From Casuarius casuarius (Eukaryota > Chordata > Aves > Casuariiformes > Casuariidae): a DNA stretch of 64,000 bases. Of this stretch, positions 36,301 to 51,300 are shown one piece after another. The stretch lies in contig PTFA01000317.1 of assembly GCA_003342895.1 (NCBI GenBank), forward strand, positions 805,109-869,108, written 5' to 3'. How positions within the stretch are numbered: position 1 is the first letter of the stretch; every line of letters starts with the position of its first letter. A model generated the notes under the pieces. It had not been told where the DNA came from, did not search any database, and was given only the letters and a program-made list of their open reading frames with translations. Both the position numbers and the translations under genes were made by a program.

Positions 36301-39300
36301 GCAAAAATCCAGCTTCCCCATTCCCCTCTTGAAAACTGCTCAGGTACGTCAACACGCAACGACAGTTCTCTTGCGATCAGGACAAGCTATTTAACTACTC
36401 CCACCAACTAGTTTGTCGGCTAGAGAAACCGACTGAAATGATGATGCTCAGCTTTTGCAGTGCCTTTTACGTTTTCTAACTGTTTTACACTTTTTCAACA
36501 CGTTTTACGGAATCCTCCTTGGTAGGAAATTTGCTTTGTACAGAGAGGAAATTCAGGGAATGGCTACGTAACTCGTCCAAGCCTACAAAAAGAGCCTGTG
36601 GGCGTCCCTAGATTTTCAGTACGGCTTGCACTCTGCTGCCCTCGCAGCAATAGAAAAAGGACATTTCTAGCACATTGCTCCAGTGACAGAAATAGCTGAA
36701 ACGAAGCTGAGCGAGGTTTAGCTGCAAGCAGAGATATAAATGATTCAGGTTGAGTACCATGTCAGAAGCAAGATTCAAAATCTGGCTTGCAGGATGCAGC
36801 TGGAGTTAGAGGGCAAAAAAGATCAGTGGTTTTTGTTGCTGGTGTTTTTTCTTCTTTTTTTTTTTTTTCCTTTACACTGCCTGGCCCAACACTCTGGGAA
36901 AGGTACACATGCTCTCAGTGTCAGTCTAGACGAGGGACGTTTTTAAAGCATGGTAGAGCATGGGCAGGGGGGAATTTGCGTAGGTCGTGTCACAGAAAAC
37001 AATGAGACGCTTTTATCCCAAATCTAGGGATAAAAACGCTAGGAAAGGGAACACTAGGCAAGAAAGAATGTAGCAGCATACTTGGTCTATAATGTAACTG
37101 GTAACCAGAAGCAGCGTTTCAGAGTGAAAAGTCTACAGTATTTAAATAGGCAGTTACCCAGTAGTAAGGTAATACTGGTAAAACTTTTTTTTTCTAAATG
37201 TTAATTTGAAATAATTGAGTAATTATATATAGATTTTAATTCTTTGAAAGTAACAGAACGGGAAGACCTGACAGACTGCAGAGATGCTCCTTCAGATGAA
37301 AATGCGTTTATAAAAATGGTTAACAAACTGCGCAGGGAGAGTGAAAAGGGTCTTTGTACCTCTACCCAGTCAAAGATTTGTTCATCGTTCGCCTTGTCCT
37401 CAACAATGAGTTTTTCTAGCTGCTTGTTCAGCTCTTCTGCAGAGAGTTCTTTCTCTGAAAGTGCTTCTGAGGAACTGGAACAGTCGGACTCTGTGAAGTC
37501 CAACTTCTGCAACATCAGAAGCGATGAGGAGAATCAGTTAAATATACTTTCCTGTGCTTAATCAAGACAGCAAGCTACGGTTCGTTCTGCTTTCCACAGC
37601 TTTCCAATGATAACTTATCATTATAACAATTTACATACTTTCTTCTGTTCCAAAGATTATAAAGCATCTTACAAACATGCAGAAATTACATTATCCAGCA
37701 AAGACATTGTCACATCCCCCAAAAAACTCCAGCCCTGCACAGTAGGAGTGTGCACAATACGTTGCTCAACTGAAACTATGGGGAGCTGCAATGTAATTAT
37801 CAGAGTTGGCATTTGCTCAAAAAAACTGGAGCTAATGCCCCAAATCCTGCAAAATATGATAGAGATCTATGGTCCCTTCACCGGTCGCCAGGTCTTGGTA
37901 ATACATTTAATTTCCTGCAGCACAGTACTTCTTAAGTACTAAAACAGGGCCTTGGTTCACTGGGGGCTCCCAAGGAAGGCCTCCAGCACTCTCATTTCGG
38001 GCACCCCAGCACCTGCTGCAAGGTGCCCTCCATCGGTCTCCTGCTAGCCTGGCGCCTTTCCGTTGCAAAACCCTCTGGGATGATAACGCAAGGTGGGAAG
38101 AGGAAATAATTGCTATCCTTTATTCCGGTCCCTCTGCAGGTAGTCTGTTCTGCTTGCCGATTACCTACAAAATTCATTCTTGACTTCGTTCCCCCCTTTT
38201 CAGGGAATACATCCGTTAGAGGAAGCCAGCTGATGGGAGACGTGTGCCTGGCTCATGGAGGACAAACCCAGCCCTCCCAGCGTTTCAGAAAGGAGGCGCT
38301 GGAAATAATCTAATCTCAACTCGATGACGGAGATGCTTCTTTCCCACATCCTATGCCAACAACATGTGAGGATGGGAGGAAAGCAGACAGACAGACAGGA
38401 CTGGGGACCGAAAATCAGCAGACCAAAATCATCAAGCGGACGCTTGCTCTCAACTCACTTGTTCCGTGAGAAAGGTATGTACATCCTCCCCTTCAGGTAA
38501 GTAGTCCTTCCAACTGAGGCCAGTCTCCCTCCATAAGGCTCCCACTTTCTTATGGCTCTAAAATACAAACAGTTTGCTCATTTTAAAGACTCGACAGAAA
38601 TCCACGGGAGCTTACACAAGCCGGAACGGTGCAGCTGTGTCAGGAGAAATAAAGAACTGTTCAGCCACCAAACAAGATGCCTAGCAATAAAGTGATCACG
38701 TCTGGAGATCCCGTGCAAGAGAAATCATATATGCGATCCTGCCACAGGTATAAGTATCTTGTAAAGTGGTCAGACACCATGGCGACGTGTAATAAAACAA
38801 GGCGTAATGTGGTACATGGGCTTGCAACAGCTTCAGCCAGAGAATACCTATGGAAAGCGGGTATATCAGTGTAAGGCACAGCATCCCATGGCTGTGACAC
38901 AGAGATGGCAGTTAGATGACTTAGATTCTTCTCCTGAGTCTGCCATTAGCTTACTCCATGACTCATTCTCCCATGCTTTGACATTAAGACACTCGTAAAT
39001 TATCTACTAGAAAATCATTATTTACATGGCTGTTTTCTGTGCAGACATCAAGCCTTAAATGCAGCTACATAATACCAAGTTCACTCTTCGATTCCTAGAA
39101 TTTATTGCAAACCTTGAGGAAAGCTCCTTTACGGCACATACAGTACAACCTTTTGCACCTTCTAATGTCACGCTGACCTTCTGGTATCCCGTTTAAAACG
39201 GCACGTACGCAATTCTGACAAGAATAAAAACGCTAGTGACAACCAGCTATTCTCACCCAAATGCTTTGCAAAAACACTTATCTCATAGCACCTACACAAG

Positions 39301-42300
39301 GAGCGGGGGTCACTGTGCAGCCAAAGCTAAGCACTGACATAAAAGCAGCCTGATATTTTTAATTTTGATACCTAGATTAAGAGGTAATTATGCTGAGTCC
39401 CTGCCGCAATTCACCAGAATCTGAATTAGGTGACTGACACCAGATGGAAATGCCTAACTCAAAATACCCAAGTCCAAGTATATCGGTCTAGACAAGATCG
39501 CATTAGAAAGCTGTGGCAGAAACAGAAACCCACGCCTGTGCTTCAGCCCCCAGAGCACAGCAGCTTTTCTTTCAGAGAACAGAGGGGAAAAAATGTAAAT
39601 CAACTGTCCAAACAAGCGTAAGACTAAAATAAATAAATAAAAAGCCACTATCCGCACTGCTAGTCTGAAATGCTTCTGGAACAACCAACCTTATTTGAAT
39701 GCATGTTTTAAAAACAGGAAAGTGAGGGGATTTTACAGGGCTTAAAATAGACACTATCCAAAGTGCACTATTTAACTGGATTGAGGAAAAAAACAAGACA
39801 AAAATGGAGACAGAGTTATAGGGAAACCACCGAACTGTTTGGACACACAACTGTGAGACGTGTAAGAGAGCTCTAGAAGTTACAGGGTGGAAAGGTGTCA
39901 CTACCCCTAGTGACGGGTGAATCTTAGAGCGGGCAGGTTTAGTTTGGATAAGCACCCAGAAGTCTGAGAGGCCATCTGAAGCTTATCCGAACTCTCAGAA
40001 CCTCTCTGGTCTGCAAGAACAGCTCTCGCAAGACTTCCAGTATGTGCTGCTTCTGGTCAGCCCAGAAATACCTTGAGCATGTCCCTCTTGCAGTATTTCA
40101 GCACTCTAGCTTCTGGAAGAAGCCAGGTGCAGAGGTACCTGCAAAAGGGAAAAGTGATGAGAAAGAAAAGTTAACTCAACTTTCTGGAACCTCGTACGGC
40201 TTGGTTTGAAACTGGGGATGGAGAGGCAGGTTTCCTGGGTTATCTGGATTGGCTGGCCCATCTCTAAACACCTTCACGTAGGAAATGTGAACATGCAGGC
40301 TTCAAGCATAAACATGTATTTGTTGCATCTGGCTCAAAGCTACGAGCCGTACACCTGGACACTTACCATTTGTTTGCATAGAAGGTGCAAGATTTCAGCA
40401 AGCAAGACCCCGGCTCTTCCCACAGGAAGCAAAGGTTTGCTAAATTCTCTAGAATGAAAGAAAAACAGATATTTTTCCTTATAATTTGAATTGTCCCCGA
40501 AGACAGTCAATTGTCATAGAACAGTGCTCCAGAGCCAGAATGCAAGGCAAAGGGTAGTGATTAAACTACTTAATCCCCCAATATCTGTTACATGTAAAAA
40601 CACCAAAACTCTGGTCCTGGAAGCAGTTTCCATTTTTGCGGGTGAGGTTTTGTGCCCGTGTTTATGGCCACGTCCAGATGGTAGTTTTACACCCAGAGAC
40701 ATAAACACTCCTGCACGATACCTTGCTCGCTTCAAATCTAAGACAGCTTCTCAGAGCCTTAGCGTGCTCTTGCATGACTCTATAACACTGGGGTAATTTT
40801 GCAGTTCAGCTGAAACAAATGGGGCCGGAGCAGATCTACGGATAAAGCACTACCCCTGCGCCGAACAAAAGGGTGACTGCGGAACAGAGAGTGCCTTTCC
40901 CACCACTGCTTTCACCTGGTGCAAATCTGAAGCCCTGAACAACATGCAGCAAGTCTCGCAAGCCGAGCCTCTGATTCCGTCTGCGTTTTATCTACCGATG
41001 GGACCCACACCGCGAAAATGCTAGAGCATAGCTAGGCAGACAGCTCAGGCTTGACTGTCACTGAAAGAAAACAACATTCCTTACTGTATAAGTTCTCTCA
41101 TAGAGATTCCTCCTTCTTTTAACATGGGGGTCACCAACTCAGCTAGGTACAACCAAATATGGGGTATATCTATGGCCATATCATCCGCCATCTCCAAGGT
41201 ATCTGAAAACCTTTAGAAAAAGAAGGAAAAATTTCAAGTGTTAAATACAGTTCAATTTGAGACTCTCTTTCTGCAAAGTAAATCTGCACTGCATTACATC
41301 CTTTGTTTTAAGAGAGAACAACAGCATCCCAAAGATAACAAAGAATACTGCTATCATCTAATATTTTCAGCGCTTCAAAACTGCCAGGAGTTGCTATCTC
41401 TAGGCAGTACCACGGAGAGTACGTGAAAAGGCATTGCCTCCCATCAAACTGGCATCTGCAGAAGATCCATCCAGAAAAGCTTTATTGACACTAATTCTTC
41501 CATCCCAGCAATGCGTTGTTCACTAACTAGTAAAATCTGTAAGAGTAGAAGGCATTTTTGTCTATGAATACATAAGGTTGAATAAACGGAGTCTCCTTAA
41601 AGAAGTCCAAACATTAACAGAGGGGGGATAAATAACAACAGAAGGCCAAATGTAAGGTAGTCAGCAAAATGTTCAAAGCTCTTCGTTCCTGACAAAAGCC
41701 TCGTGGGCGGCCCTGCATTCCACGTCTGCTACAAGGCAACTGTGTTTTCCAGCTCTCCAGAGTTTTCAAACTGATTCGTTTCTCCCTTAAAACCTTGAAA
41801 ATCCTAGGGTCCGTTTTACACGACTATCAGTTAATCTCTTCCCTTGTGCACTAGTGTCAGAAACAGCTTTTAAGCAGGGACTGTCTCATTTGCTTTGTTC
41901 TTTCCATCCTCCGCTACTACTTCGACCTAGGTTTGTCCAAGCGTTTCTGCCAGAAATTGGTTTCCTGTCACTTATCTCCCTAGACCTGCACTGCAAGCAA
42001 CACTTATACCACGACCTCTAATTACACGGTAACTTGTCTTGCGTGAGTAAGTATAGTTGTTTGCAGCCTTCTTCTCCTGCGCCCACTGAATGCCACGAAG
42101 GACACTTTTCTCATCTTTGCGAGCAGTTTCGCTTTGTTTATGCCACATTCGGACCGCAGGTCCCGGTATTTCATCAAGATCCCACTGATTTGGCAGCGCG
42201 GCCACTTATCCACACCCCGGGAAACGCAGTAACGGCTTTAATCACGATCCATTATGGAAATGTATCACTTAGCACAAGTCGTTTTGACCATCAGCGCCTG

Positions 42301-45300
42301 CATGAACATAGACAAGTACGCTCCCTGCGGATGTATTTTTCACTGCCGCTCCCTGCGGTTTCAGTCTCAGGCTGCCTCATCTTTTCCTGCGAGCTACTGG
42401 ATTTTGTCATCCTGAAAATCCCTGCTGGCCACGGCTGCAGGGAGATCACCATCAGAGCGGTCAGCGGTGCCAGCACAAGCCACAGTTCAAATAAAAGCAA
42501 CAAGTCAGGCTAAATACCTTGAAACTCTTTATCTGGAAGCATTATTTCATTTGCCAGGGTTCTCTGGCTGCTTTTCATGGCTATTTCTGTTTAATCATCC
42601 TAGTCTAAGCTCCAGCAAGGACTGAAGGGCTCAGGATGCCACAACTGCTTTTACACCCGGACACCAGTTCACATCCAGAGGCAGTGACCCTAAGAGCCAA
42701 AACGAGCAGGCGGTTGAAATTCAGTTCTCCGGGGAAGGTAGGACCTGTCTGGTACCTGCATCTGGCACATGCTCCTCCGCAGCCCCCCGAGGTCGCGGCC
42801 GCACTTCAGAGCCGAGTTGTCCTGAGAAAGGGCATCGTACGGACGAAGCCTGTTTCACCACTAAAAGAGTGGCTGCGGTTTTGTGGCTGCCCAGGATTTC
42901 AGTCTACGGGGCTTCAAAGCATTAATGCCACTCAGCTATTTTATCTTCTTCCTCCCCCGTCCTAACCGCATGGAATGATTTGCCAAAAGGCAAACATTGA
43001 CAAACACATCACAAAACAAAAAATGTAAACACACATATTTGAATATATACCTACAGATTTACTTATAAATACTTATATAAATACTGAAGTATTTACATTC
43101 ATTAAAGCATGTGAAATATTTAAAAGTCTATTAAAATATCGCATTGCTTATACCTAAGTGGAAATGCTCTTTCACAGAGGATGCATGGAGAGCTCACGAT
43201 ATTGCTGCTATCAAACCAACGTGGGAAACAATTACTGGCCAACGCAAAGCGCAGCATTTGCAACGAATACTCAACAAAAGCATCCGTGTGGATGTGCCAG
43301 ATACAAACCCCTTGAAGAAATCCTGCTTGCTCAGCTTTCCTGACTGCACCAACTGATATAATAACTGGCCCATGTGATCCCTGGTGATCTGACTCCTCTC
43401 GAGCGTCGACTCCACTCCCACTCGCACGAAAACAGGCAGCAGATTCTGGGCACTCAGCTCCTCCACGCACTGCATCGCTTCCTGCTCAAACAACACAGAG
43501 GATCACTTATTTTGTAAAATACCGAGCCACGTCAAAAAGAGGGTATTAGGTTAGATTCATTACAGGTCCAATCTGGCCCAGTAATTCCTATGTTACAAAA
43601 ACATACCATATAAAGAAGCAGAAAATACACGGGTAACATGTGGAGCAAAATTTCCTCTTTACAAAGCATCTATTTTCTGGCACATGCATTTTGTAACTTA
43701 AGCAAATAAAACACTTAAATACAGGCTTTCAAATACTCAGTGTCATACTTCAAAAATCTCCACTGTTGTCAGTGAAGATCTTCAGCTGACCCTCTAGGTT
43801 CAACCCAGCGGATCTCAGTGGACTTTCTGACTAAACAGATTGGCTCTTCTTCTTAGGTTTTGCCTTCAGCTAGCAAGAACTGGCAGCCCCAGGTGAATTT
43901 CCGAAGGTCCTAAACGGCCTTTTTCCACAGGTCACGAGCTCGGCAGACCCGGACTGTGCGCTCAGGTCAGAGCTTTTCTGCCAGACGCGCCTGACAGATC
44001 CCAGTGTCCAGCAGTCAGACTTTAAGATCCATCTCAAAAAGAAAAAGGACTGGAGACTCCTTTCTCAACCAGCTAATCTAGCCCAGCAGCCCGCAGACTC
44101 CTCCTGCTAAGGTCTGCTGGACAACATACCTGCGGACACTGCGAATCAAATCATATTTGTTCTCCAGATCACAATTTAATAATTTCTCCTGATAACTAGA
44201 TGTGAACCCAAAACCATCCATCTTAAGAATCTTCTTTCTTTTTCTAATTTTAATTGGAAGCACTTTAAAGTGCAAGCGGTAACTCTGCTTTTAGGTGCCG
44301 AATCAGAATGCTCTGGCGCTGTCATTTCAAACTTGGCAGGTTTTTAGAATTTTTTTCAGCAAAAGATCAAACCAATCACCTTTGCAGCAAATGTAACATT
44401 TCTTGCAAACTCCCTGAACATGCAAAAAATGTTGGGGAAACATGGAAACATGGGGAAACATGGAAACATGGGGAAACATGGAAACATGGGGAAACATGGG
44501 AAACAAAATTGCAACCTTTAACTAGGAAGTGATGACAGCTGCTCAGTAATTCTCAATGTTTATTAAAAATACTGTGGAGTAGTTTGTTCAATATTTAGTA
44601 TTGCTTCATCTGCCTCTGGATCAGAACAGCACACGCTTTGATAACTGAATGAAAACCTCAGTTTATTTTCCCATTAGCTTTCCTGCTTCCAAAATTGCTG
44701 TTATTATGGAGCTGCTCAGTGATTCATGACAGATACACATACATCTTGCTACTTAACACACACAAAGTGGGCTACTTTTCCCTATTACTAGCAGGGGTAC
44801 AAAACAAGGTGGTGAGACAACTGCCTAAAACCACTTCTGGAGCTGCGGCTGTCCAAATTTTAACTGGCCGCCCCACTTCCATTACGTCTGGAACAGCTGT
44901 TCCTGCAGAGAAAACATACTCAAAGGCCCATGGCTGCAGCCCTTTCTGCTAAGCAAGGTTCTCATTTTGCTTACCTTAAAATCATTAATATGCAAGAACT
45001 CATCAATGATAGATTTGCATTTTCTCTCTATTTCCTCTTCTGATAGCGAAGGCTTGTCTTGTACGGGAGCTGGGGGAGCTTCTGGCTTGGCTGGCAGTCA
45101 CGCAGAGAGAGGAGACATTTGGAAAAGGAAAATCAGCACCATTTCCAACAAGGCGTTCTCAAAACACAAGTCACCTGTGCCTCCTCCCGGAGCCGTCCCT
45201 GCTGGCTGGACAGCAGCCGTCAATAAGCAAGATTTGTTATGGTAACTGAGAGGACCCTGGTTTGGAAGCGGTTGACGCTGAAACAACCAGTGTAGTGTTT

Positions 45301-48300
45301 CGTGTCTCATCATCAGTTATAGATAACTTCTTTCTCGGTTAAATTCCCTCTTTCTGTAAGAACCCTCTATGTTTCTGTAACTCAACCTTAGAAACACTTG
45401 GCAGCGGCACAGGATTTAACATCTTCAAGGCACTCTATCAACATTAAGTAATTAAACTTCAGGCTGTTATAGCAGCTCTGACAGCACGCTACAAATTTCT
45501 AGCACGCTGACTGTGACGGGCAGCGACCCAAAGCAATCTCCTGATCACATCCCCACATCTCCGGTAGAAAGGGAACGCCAAAGCCTCGGTCCCCAAGAAG
45601 CCCTTTACAAACTTTCCTCCCAGAGCGAGCCACCGAGACAACAAGACGAGCTGCGGTGTGGGAGTCCAGGCTCACTCCTCACTGTTTCGATTGCAGTAGC
45701 AGTTTTAGATGTTTCCCAGGGACAGAGACAAATTTTGCACGTATTGCAAAGGCTCTGTCCACCAGGAATGCTGCCTTCAACGTCCTCGATATTTTATCGC
45801 TAACAAATCGGCTCAGCTGGCAGGAGCACAGAGCAGGAGCTGCAGCACTGACAAGGCGACCACCCATCCCCGCGGGCGTTAGCACCCCTGCTGCACTGCG
45901 CCTGCTGGGAACGAGGGCTGGCAACAGCACGGTGCTAAAAAAAAGTCATGTGCACCGTCTGCCCCCGACCCCAGCCGTGACTACGGCCCTGGGAAATGGT
46001 ACGGAAGTGTAGATACGGCCTCACTGGGCAAGGAACGCTGGTGCTTTGTATCATGGTGACAAGCACCTAAGGAGCACCTTGCACTGACTACACGGTCCAG
46101 CAGGACTGACCACGGATTTTAGCCTTGGAGATGCAGCATACATAAATCCTGAAATCACTGGGATCTGCGGCACACGGCGGCTTGGAGGAAACACGGCTCC
46201 AGGCGAACGCAAGCGGCACGGCACCCAAAACGCTTGGCTGCGGTATTCTACCTTGGGACCACTCGAACAACCACCTCATCTGCTCTGACCTGCCGAGCAG
46301 GCTACATCCCAGGGACGTGGCAACCGAGAAAGCTGCACCCAGGCCTGTTTTTATCCTCTAGTTGTGCCCTTTTCTATAGAGAGTTGGTGATTCGCTAACA
46401 CGACACAGACAAAACCAAATCCCCCCAAAATAACCAGGAAGACCTGTCATTCAAAGGCCTCTCCAAGCATAGGACATTCTACGTCCTGAAATTCCTCAAG
46501 CCTAGCCTCCGTGACTTCTCCCAGGAGACAGGCTTCAGATATGTGAGATTATCTGAGAGGATGCTCCCTGACACTGATTTGGGGGATGTCTATCTCAGAA
46601 ACCAGCTGCAATAGGATATGAGTAGGAAAGACAATGATGTGGACTGATACTTTGCAGGTATCTTCTGCCTTTCAACTCTGATGAAATCTAAGGAGGAGCT
46701 GGTGAGAGAAGATGGTGCTAAGGAGCGACTGAATCAGCTGCATTACAAACCACTAGGACATTGATTTCAGCGATCAAAGCTTGATGCTGTGTCACTATGG
46801 GCCGACTATTCACATGGCTGCAGGGAAATCTGTCATTTTTACCGATAAATTCTCCCGTAAGCAGCTTCATGCGCTCAGCAAGACTCCCTGAGTGTGCTCC
46901 AGTGCTCGCGGAAGAGCTGCTTACCAGATTCCTTGGCTTTGTTCCTGTCTGCCTCTGAGCTGTTCCTATCCATCTCCATGCCGCCCGTTAACTGCTTCAC
47001 CGTCTCCAGCATCTCTCTCCGCTGCTCCTCTTGCGCCTGATTGTCGAGCAGCAGCTCTTTACTGCTGCTGCCCCGAAGGAAGGTGTTTGGACGGGTGATT
47101 GAAGGCGGGAGAGGTTTGTCGTTCTTCTCCCTGCCCGTGCTCCCGCGACTAAGGAACAAACACACATTCACTTGAAAGGTTACGGCACAAGAAACCCCTG
47201 CACATGATGCTGCTGACGTTAAAGAAGATACCAAATAGCTTTTAATACATGTTTCATGCTACGAGCTGGAGTGGCTGTTCTGCTGAACACCCAGGGAGTG
47301 CGTGAGCACTGCACAACTTCACGTGCACTTCACACCGTGGGGAAGTATGAGCGGGTTTGGACACAGCTAATGGGACAGCGTCAGAGAGAGGCAGAGCATT
47401 TGAAGAGCCTTGCTAAACTTGAGCCTGGTTTAGGTGTGTTTTTCTGGATAAATAAAGCTACTGACCTGGCTGAATTCATGACCACTGAATCCAATCTCCA
47501 TACATTACCATTTATCACATTTTATCTTAAGAGTTATTAAACTGTTATAAACTACCAGTAAGTGTATCTTCTTATTCTAAAGGGCGACCGAAAAGTGGAA
47601 ACTAAGACATTCATCGTAACTGCTTTAAAAATCAATACCAGCCGCCTCTCCTATGATATTGTAAAAGATGAATGTGTTTTAAGTTAACTCAAACTACATA
47701 GGGGGAGAAAAGACCTGGCCATTCCCAGAAACAACTCAATGAAAATCTATTCTATCTGTGCGCTAGCAACTGGAGCAACAAGTGAAAAGCGCAGGCGTAC
47801 AAACAGGAGAAGGGAAACGTCACCAGCGGACTGAACCTTACCTAGTTAAGGCCCTGCGAGAATCTAACTCTGAGGATGCAGATGAGGCAGATACGGATGA
47901 GACTGGAGGCTGCAGCGCAGAAAATCTGTTCAGACTAGTGGCACTTGGTCGTAAGGAGTCTGCGAGATTGCAAAGACAACACAGGGAAGAGGGACAACGA
48001 GGTCAGCGACAGTAAGGCATCACAAAACCATTTAAACAATACTGCTGTTTTCAGAGTGACAGAGGGGGAAGTGAAGGGAAAGGGCTGATCCTGCCCCATT
48101 TTGTCGCTGCTTATTAGACATACAGCTATCCCCATGACGTACCGGTTTCATTGGTGGCACCAGCGAATTACTGAATTGCTTAACCCGCCTCCCAGAAAGC
48201 AAAACAGAACAAGAAAAGGAGGCGTCGTTCTCCCAGGGTGAGAAACTAAGAGAGGCTGGTGTTTTCCAAGGAGCGGCACAGAGCGCGGGTGCTAAGCCAG

Positions 48301-51300
48301 GCAGCTCGGTGCTTTTTGCAGAGTTTTCTGCTTTGAAGCCACAGCGAGGAAAGGCTGTAAGAAGTTCCCATCATAACGGGGTCAGCAGAGCCACTGCAGA
48401 CCAAGACACCTTTATTGGTGCTCGAGACAGAGCCTGTGTGAATCTCTCTCTTGCACTGCTCAGTATCAGCCCCTTGAGATGGGCGTTTTTTCCTTTTTCC
48501 TTCTTTTAAACCAAGTGCAAGGTTGAATCACACCTCAGATCTTACCATGGGCTCGCTGCTGCGTGCTTGTTACAGCTCACTGCGATTTAGGGACGTCATT
48601 CACGAGCGCTCCCTCCCAAACCCAAAGCTGGACAAGAACAGCAGGCAGCAAGGTTGAGGGTGAGGAGCTCTCCTGACTTACCCATCTCGCTCGCCTTTGC
48701 TCCACCACTGCTGCCCTTTCCCCAGCTGCCCAACTGGGCTTTAGGCACAAGCTGAATCTTCTCATCTATTGTGGGCTGTAAAACACATCAGTACACACAA
48801 TGAAAGGGAAAATTTTACATTATTTTATAAATTGGGTATTTTTTTGCAACGACCCCAGGGCAGCTGCTTTGGGAATCCAAAAATGCATTTTTAACACATT
48901 CTTGGAAGACCAAACTCTAGCCAGAGACAGACAATGCATTCAAGTGCACCAAAAATAGCCTCTTCCAAAATGTAAGTGAGATATTCACCATGACTGGGAG
49001 CTTCTTTCTATTAGAAGCAATGGAGCTCAGTAGAGGAAAAAGCACGGTATATCAGTACTTGAAAAACATTGTTTGTAAGGAATAAACTGTTCTGCTGTCC
49101 ACCTAACCTACCAGTAAAGGCTTTGGTGGGAATTTGCACAGCAACAAAGAGAATTCAGAGAGGGGAGAATGACAGCAGGTTGCAAAATGAGAAGCAAAAA
49201 GCTGGACTGAACTTCTGGACTGCGGTCCAAAAACACTGTACAAGTCAGCACTGCTCTTCTCATGCTACCCCAACCTTTCGAGCTTGGAGTGTTGCCATCT
49301 GATATGTTAGGAACGTTTTGTTTTAAATTTGAACGTGGCATCCTCATTCTGCTAAGAAGATGGTAGCCAAACTTGCATTCTCTTTTCATCACTTAATAAA
49401 ATGCAGTCTTTCAAATTAGAGAATTTGCAGGTCACTAATAGCATCCTTATGAATCTTAGAAAATGTGTATGCATACTGCTTTTCCTTGAAACAAACAAAA
49501 TAGGAACATTTTGAATATGACAGCATTTTTCTCTGTGCTTTATTTACGTACACTACAAACTTTCGGGATTTTAAATACCAAAACATTGCCCCAAACAACT
49601 TTGGACCTGCAAGCACCGTAACAGGCTTTCCTAGATAAAAAGATGCAATAAGGTGATATCTGGGCACCTTGGTAGCTTTGAAGGAGCTTTGCGCTGGTAC
49701 CTACCTTGGTGATTTTAAGGAACTTGGTGGGGTCCAGCACTCTGCTGTTCTTTGCCCCCTGCACAGTGTTCCAACCGCCTTCATCGACCCGCTGGACGCC
49801 TACCAAAAAACAGACAGTTTCCTTTAGCTCCTTACCTGCTGGCCCGCCGCACGCAACCATCTCCAAATTCAACACAAGGAGGTACAGAAGAGGGTGCAGT
49901 TTGCTAAACCTCCGCGCAATTCTACACCGAAATAGTCAGGCATGTCTCTTGGGGTATTTCTTTAGACTGAGATGATATAGTTACTTTGCCTGACTTTATT
50001 ATTCTAAAATAGCCTTGATATAAGCAACAATATTTCCAAGGGCAGATTTTTGCAGCGTTGCTTCCTGCTTAAGGAATGATTGCTCCGTCTGTGTTCTTGG
50101 TATTTTGAAATGGCTGCACATACTGTGCCTTAACAGAAGCTCACAAATGGAGAAGAAACGCCTTTCTGCTAACCAAACGGTGCGCTTGTCGCAGACTTCT
50201 GCAGCGTTAGGCTAGTCTCAACGCAGAATCATTCAAGCAGCGAAGAGCTCCTTTCCTTCTCACAATGCCAATTGTTGGAGAATTAAAACAAATGTGTATT
50301 GTCTTTAATACTAAGGGTTATTAAATGAAAGCGCTGTGAAAAAAAGGTCTAAAGAAGCCTGCAGATTACTTTCTCCATGCTTGGTTCTGTCCCACAGTCT
50401 TTGCCTTCCCTGCTTGCTAACCCTTTTTACTTACCTTTGTCCCCAGAATCCTTTCTGTAAAGTTCCCTCCGCGCTTCTGCTCTCAGTGGCCATTTTAGTT
50501 CTACCTTACTCCTATTTATACTGCAGTGGGTATTTTAATGTCTTGCTAGTGGCGATTCATTTTAGAATTACTCTGTACTTTGACAAAATTATTTCCAGCC
50601 TTTCTGGAAGGGAAGGAAACCTTCTGATCGTTCCCACTGCCAGCTGGTGCCTTGCTGCCTTACTGAAACTGCTGAGGCCAGACGAAACAAGGGGCAAGAT
50701 TTAGCACTAGCACGAGGGAACATGATGCTTCAGAAACAAAAAAGACTTGCACGTTTTGGTCCGATGCCTCTGAAAAGCATCGGCCACTCCAACTTCCTCG
50801 TCAAGTAGTGTTAACTTCAATGGCTGTTAACAATTTAAGGTAATGCGAAGACGCTCTTTTCCACGCCGAATTAACACCTCGCAGCTTTAACAGCTAAAGA
50901 CAACATGGTTGCTCGTGAAATAAGATGCTATCCCAATGTGCAAGATCGGATGGCAAATCTGACTCCCATATAGTGACTTTTTGTAACAGATTTCTGGCAG
51001 TCTGTCACAAAATGGAATATGGTCTGCATGAATAAAACTTAAGCACTATTGGCCTGGGATGTTTATTTTTACCAAGGGATTTGCCCCAAAAGCCCCCAAG
51101 GCCAATCCACAGCAAGTCTGTTCCACTTCCAGCCCCAGCCACAACCAGGCCCCAAATCTCTCTTGCTCATTACACGTAGGAAAAAAACATATATTTTTTT
51201 CTTTTAGGTGGGTTTCTGACTATGGCCCTTGGATGTGTAGCAATAAAAGGAGCAGTCAGCTCGGCTTTTACTTGACCTGGTCTCCTCTTCTCTTTGGTCA

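Noticed and set aside
41085..41202. Alternative acceptor GTTTTCAG for the EIF4G3 MA3 exon
   Set aside because: It would break the frame. The CTAAAG acceptor eight bases earlier restores [12 protein letters not shown], matching eIF4G3.
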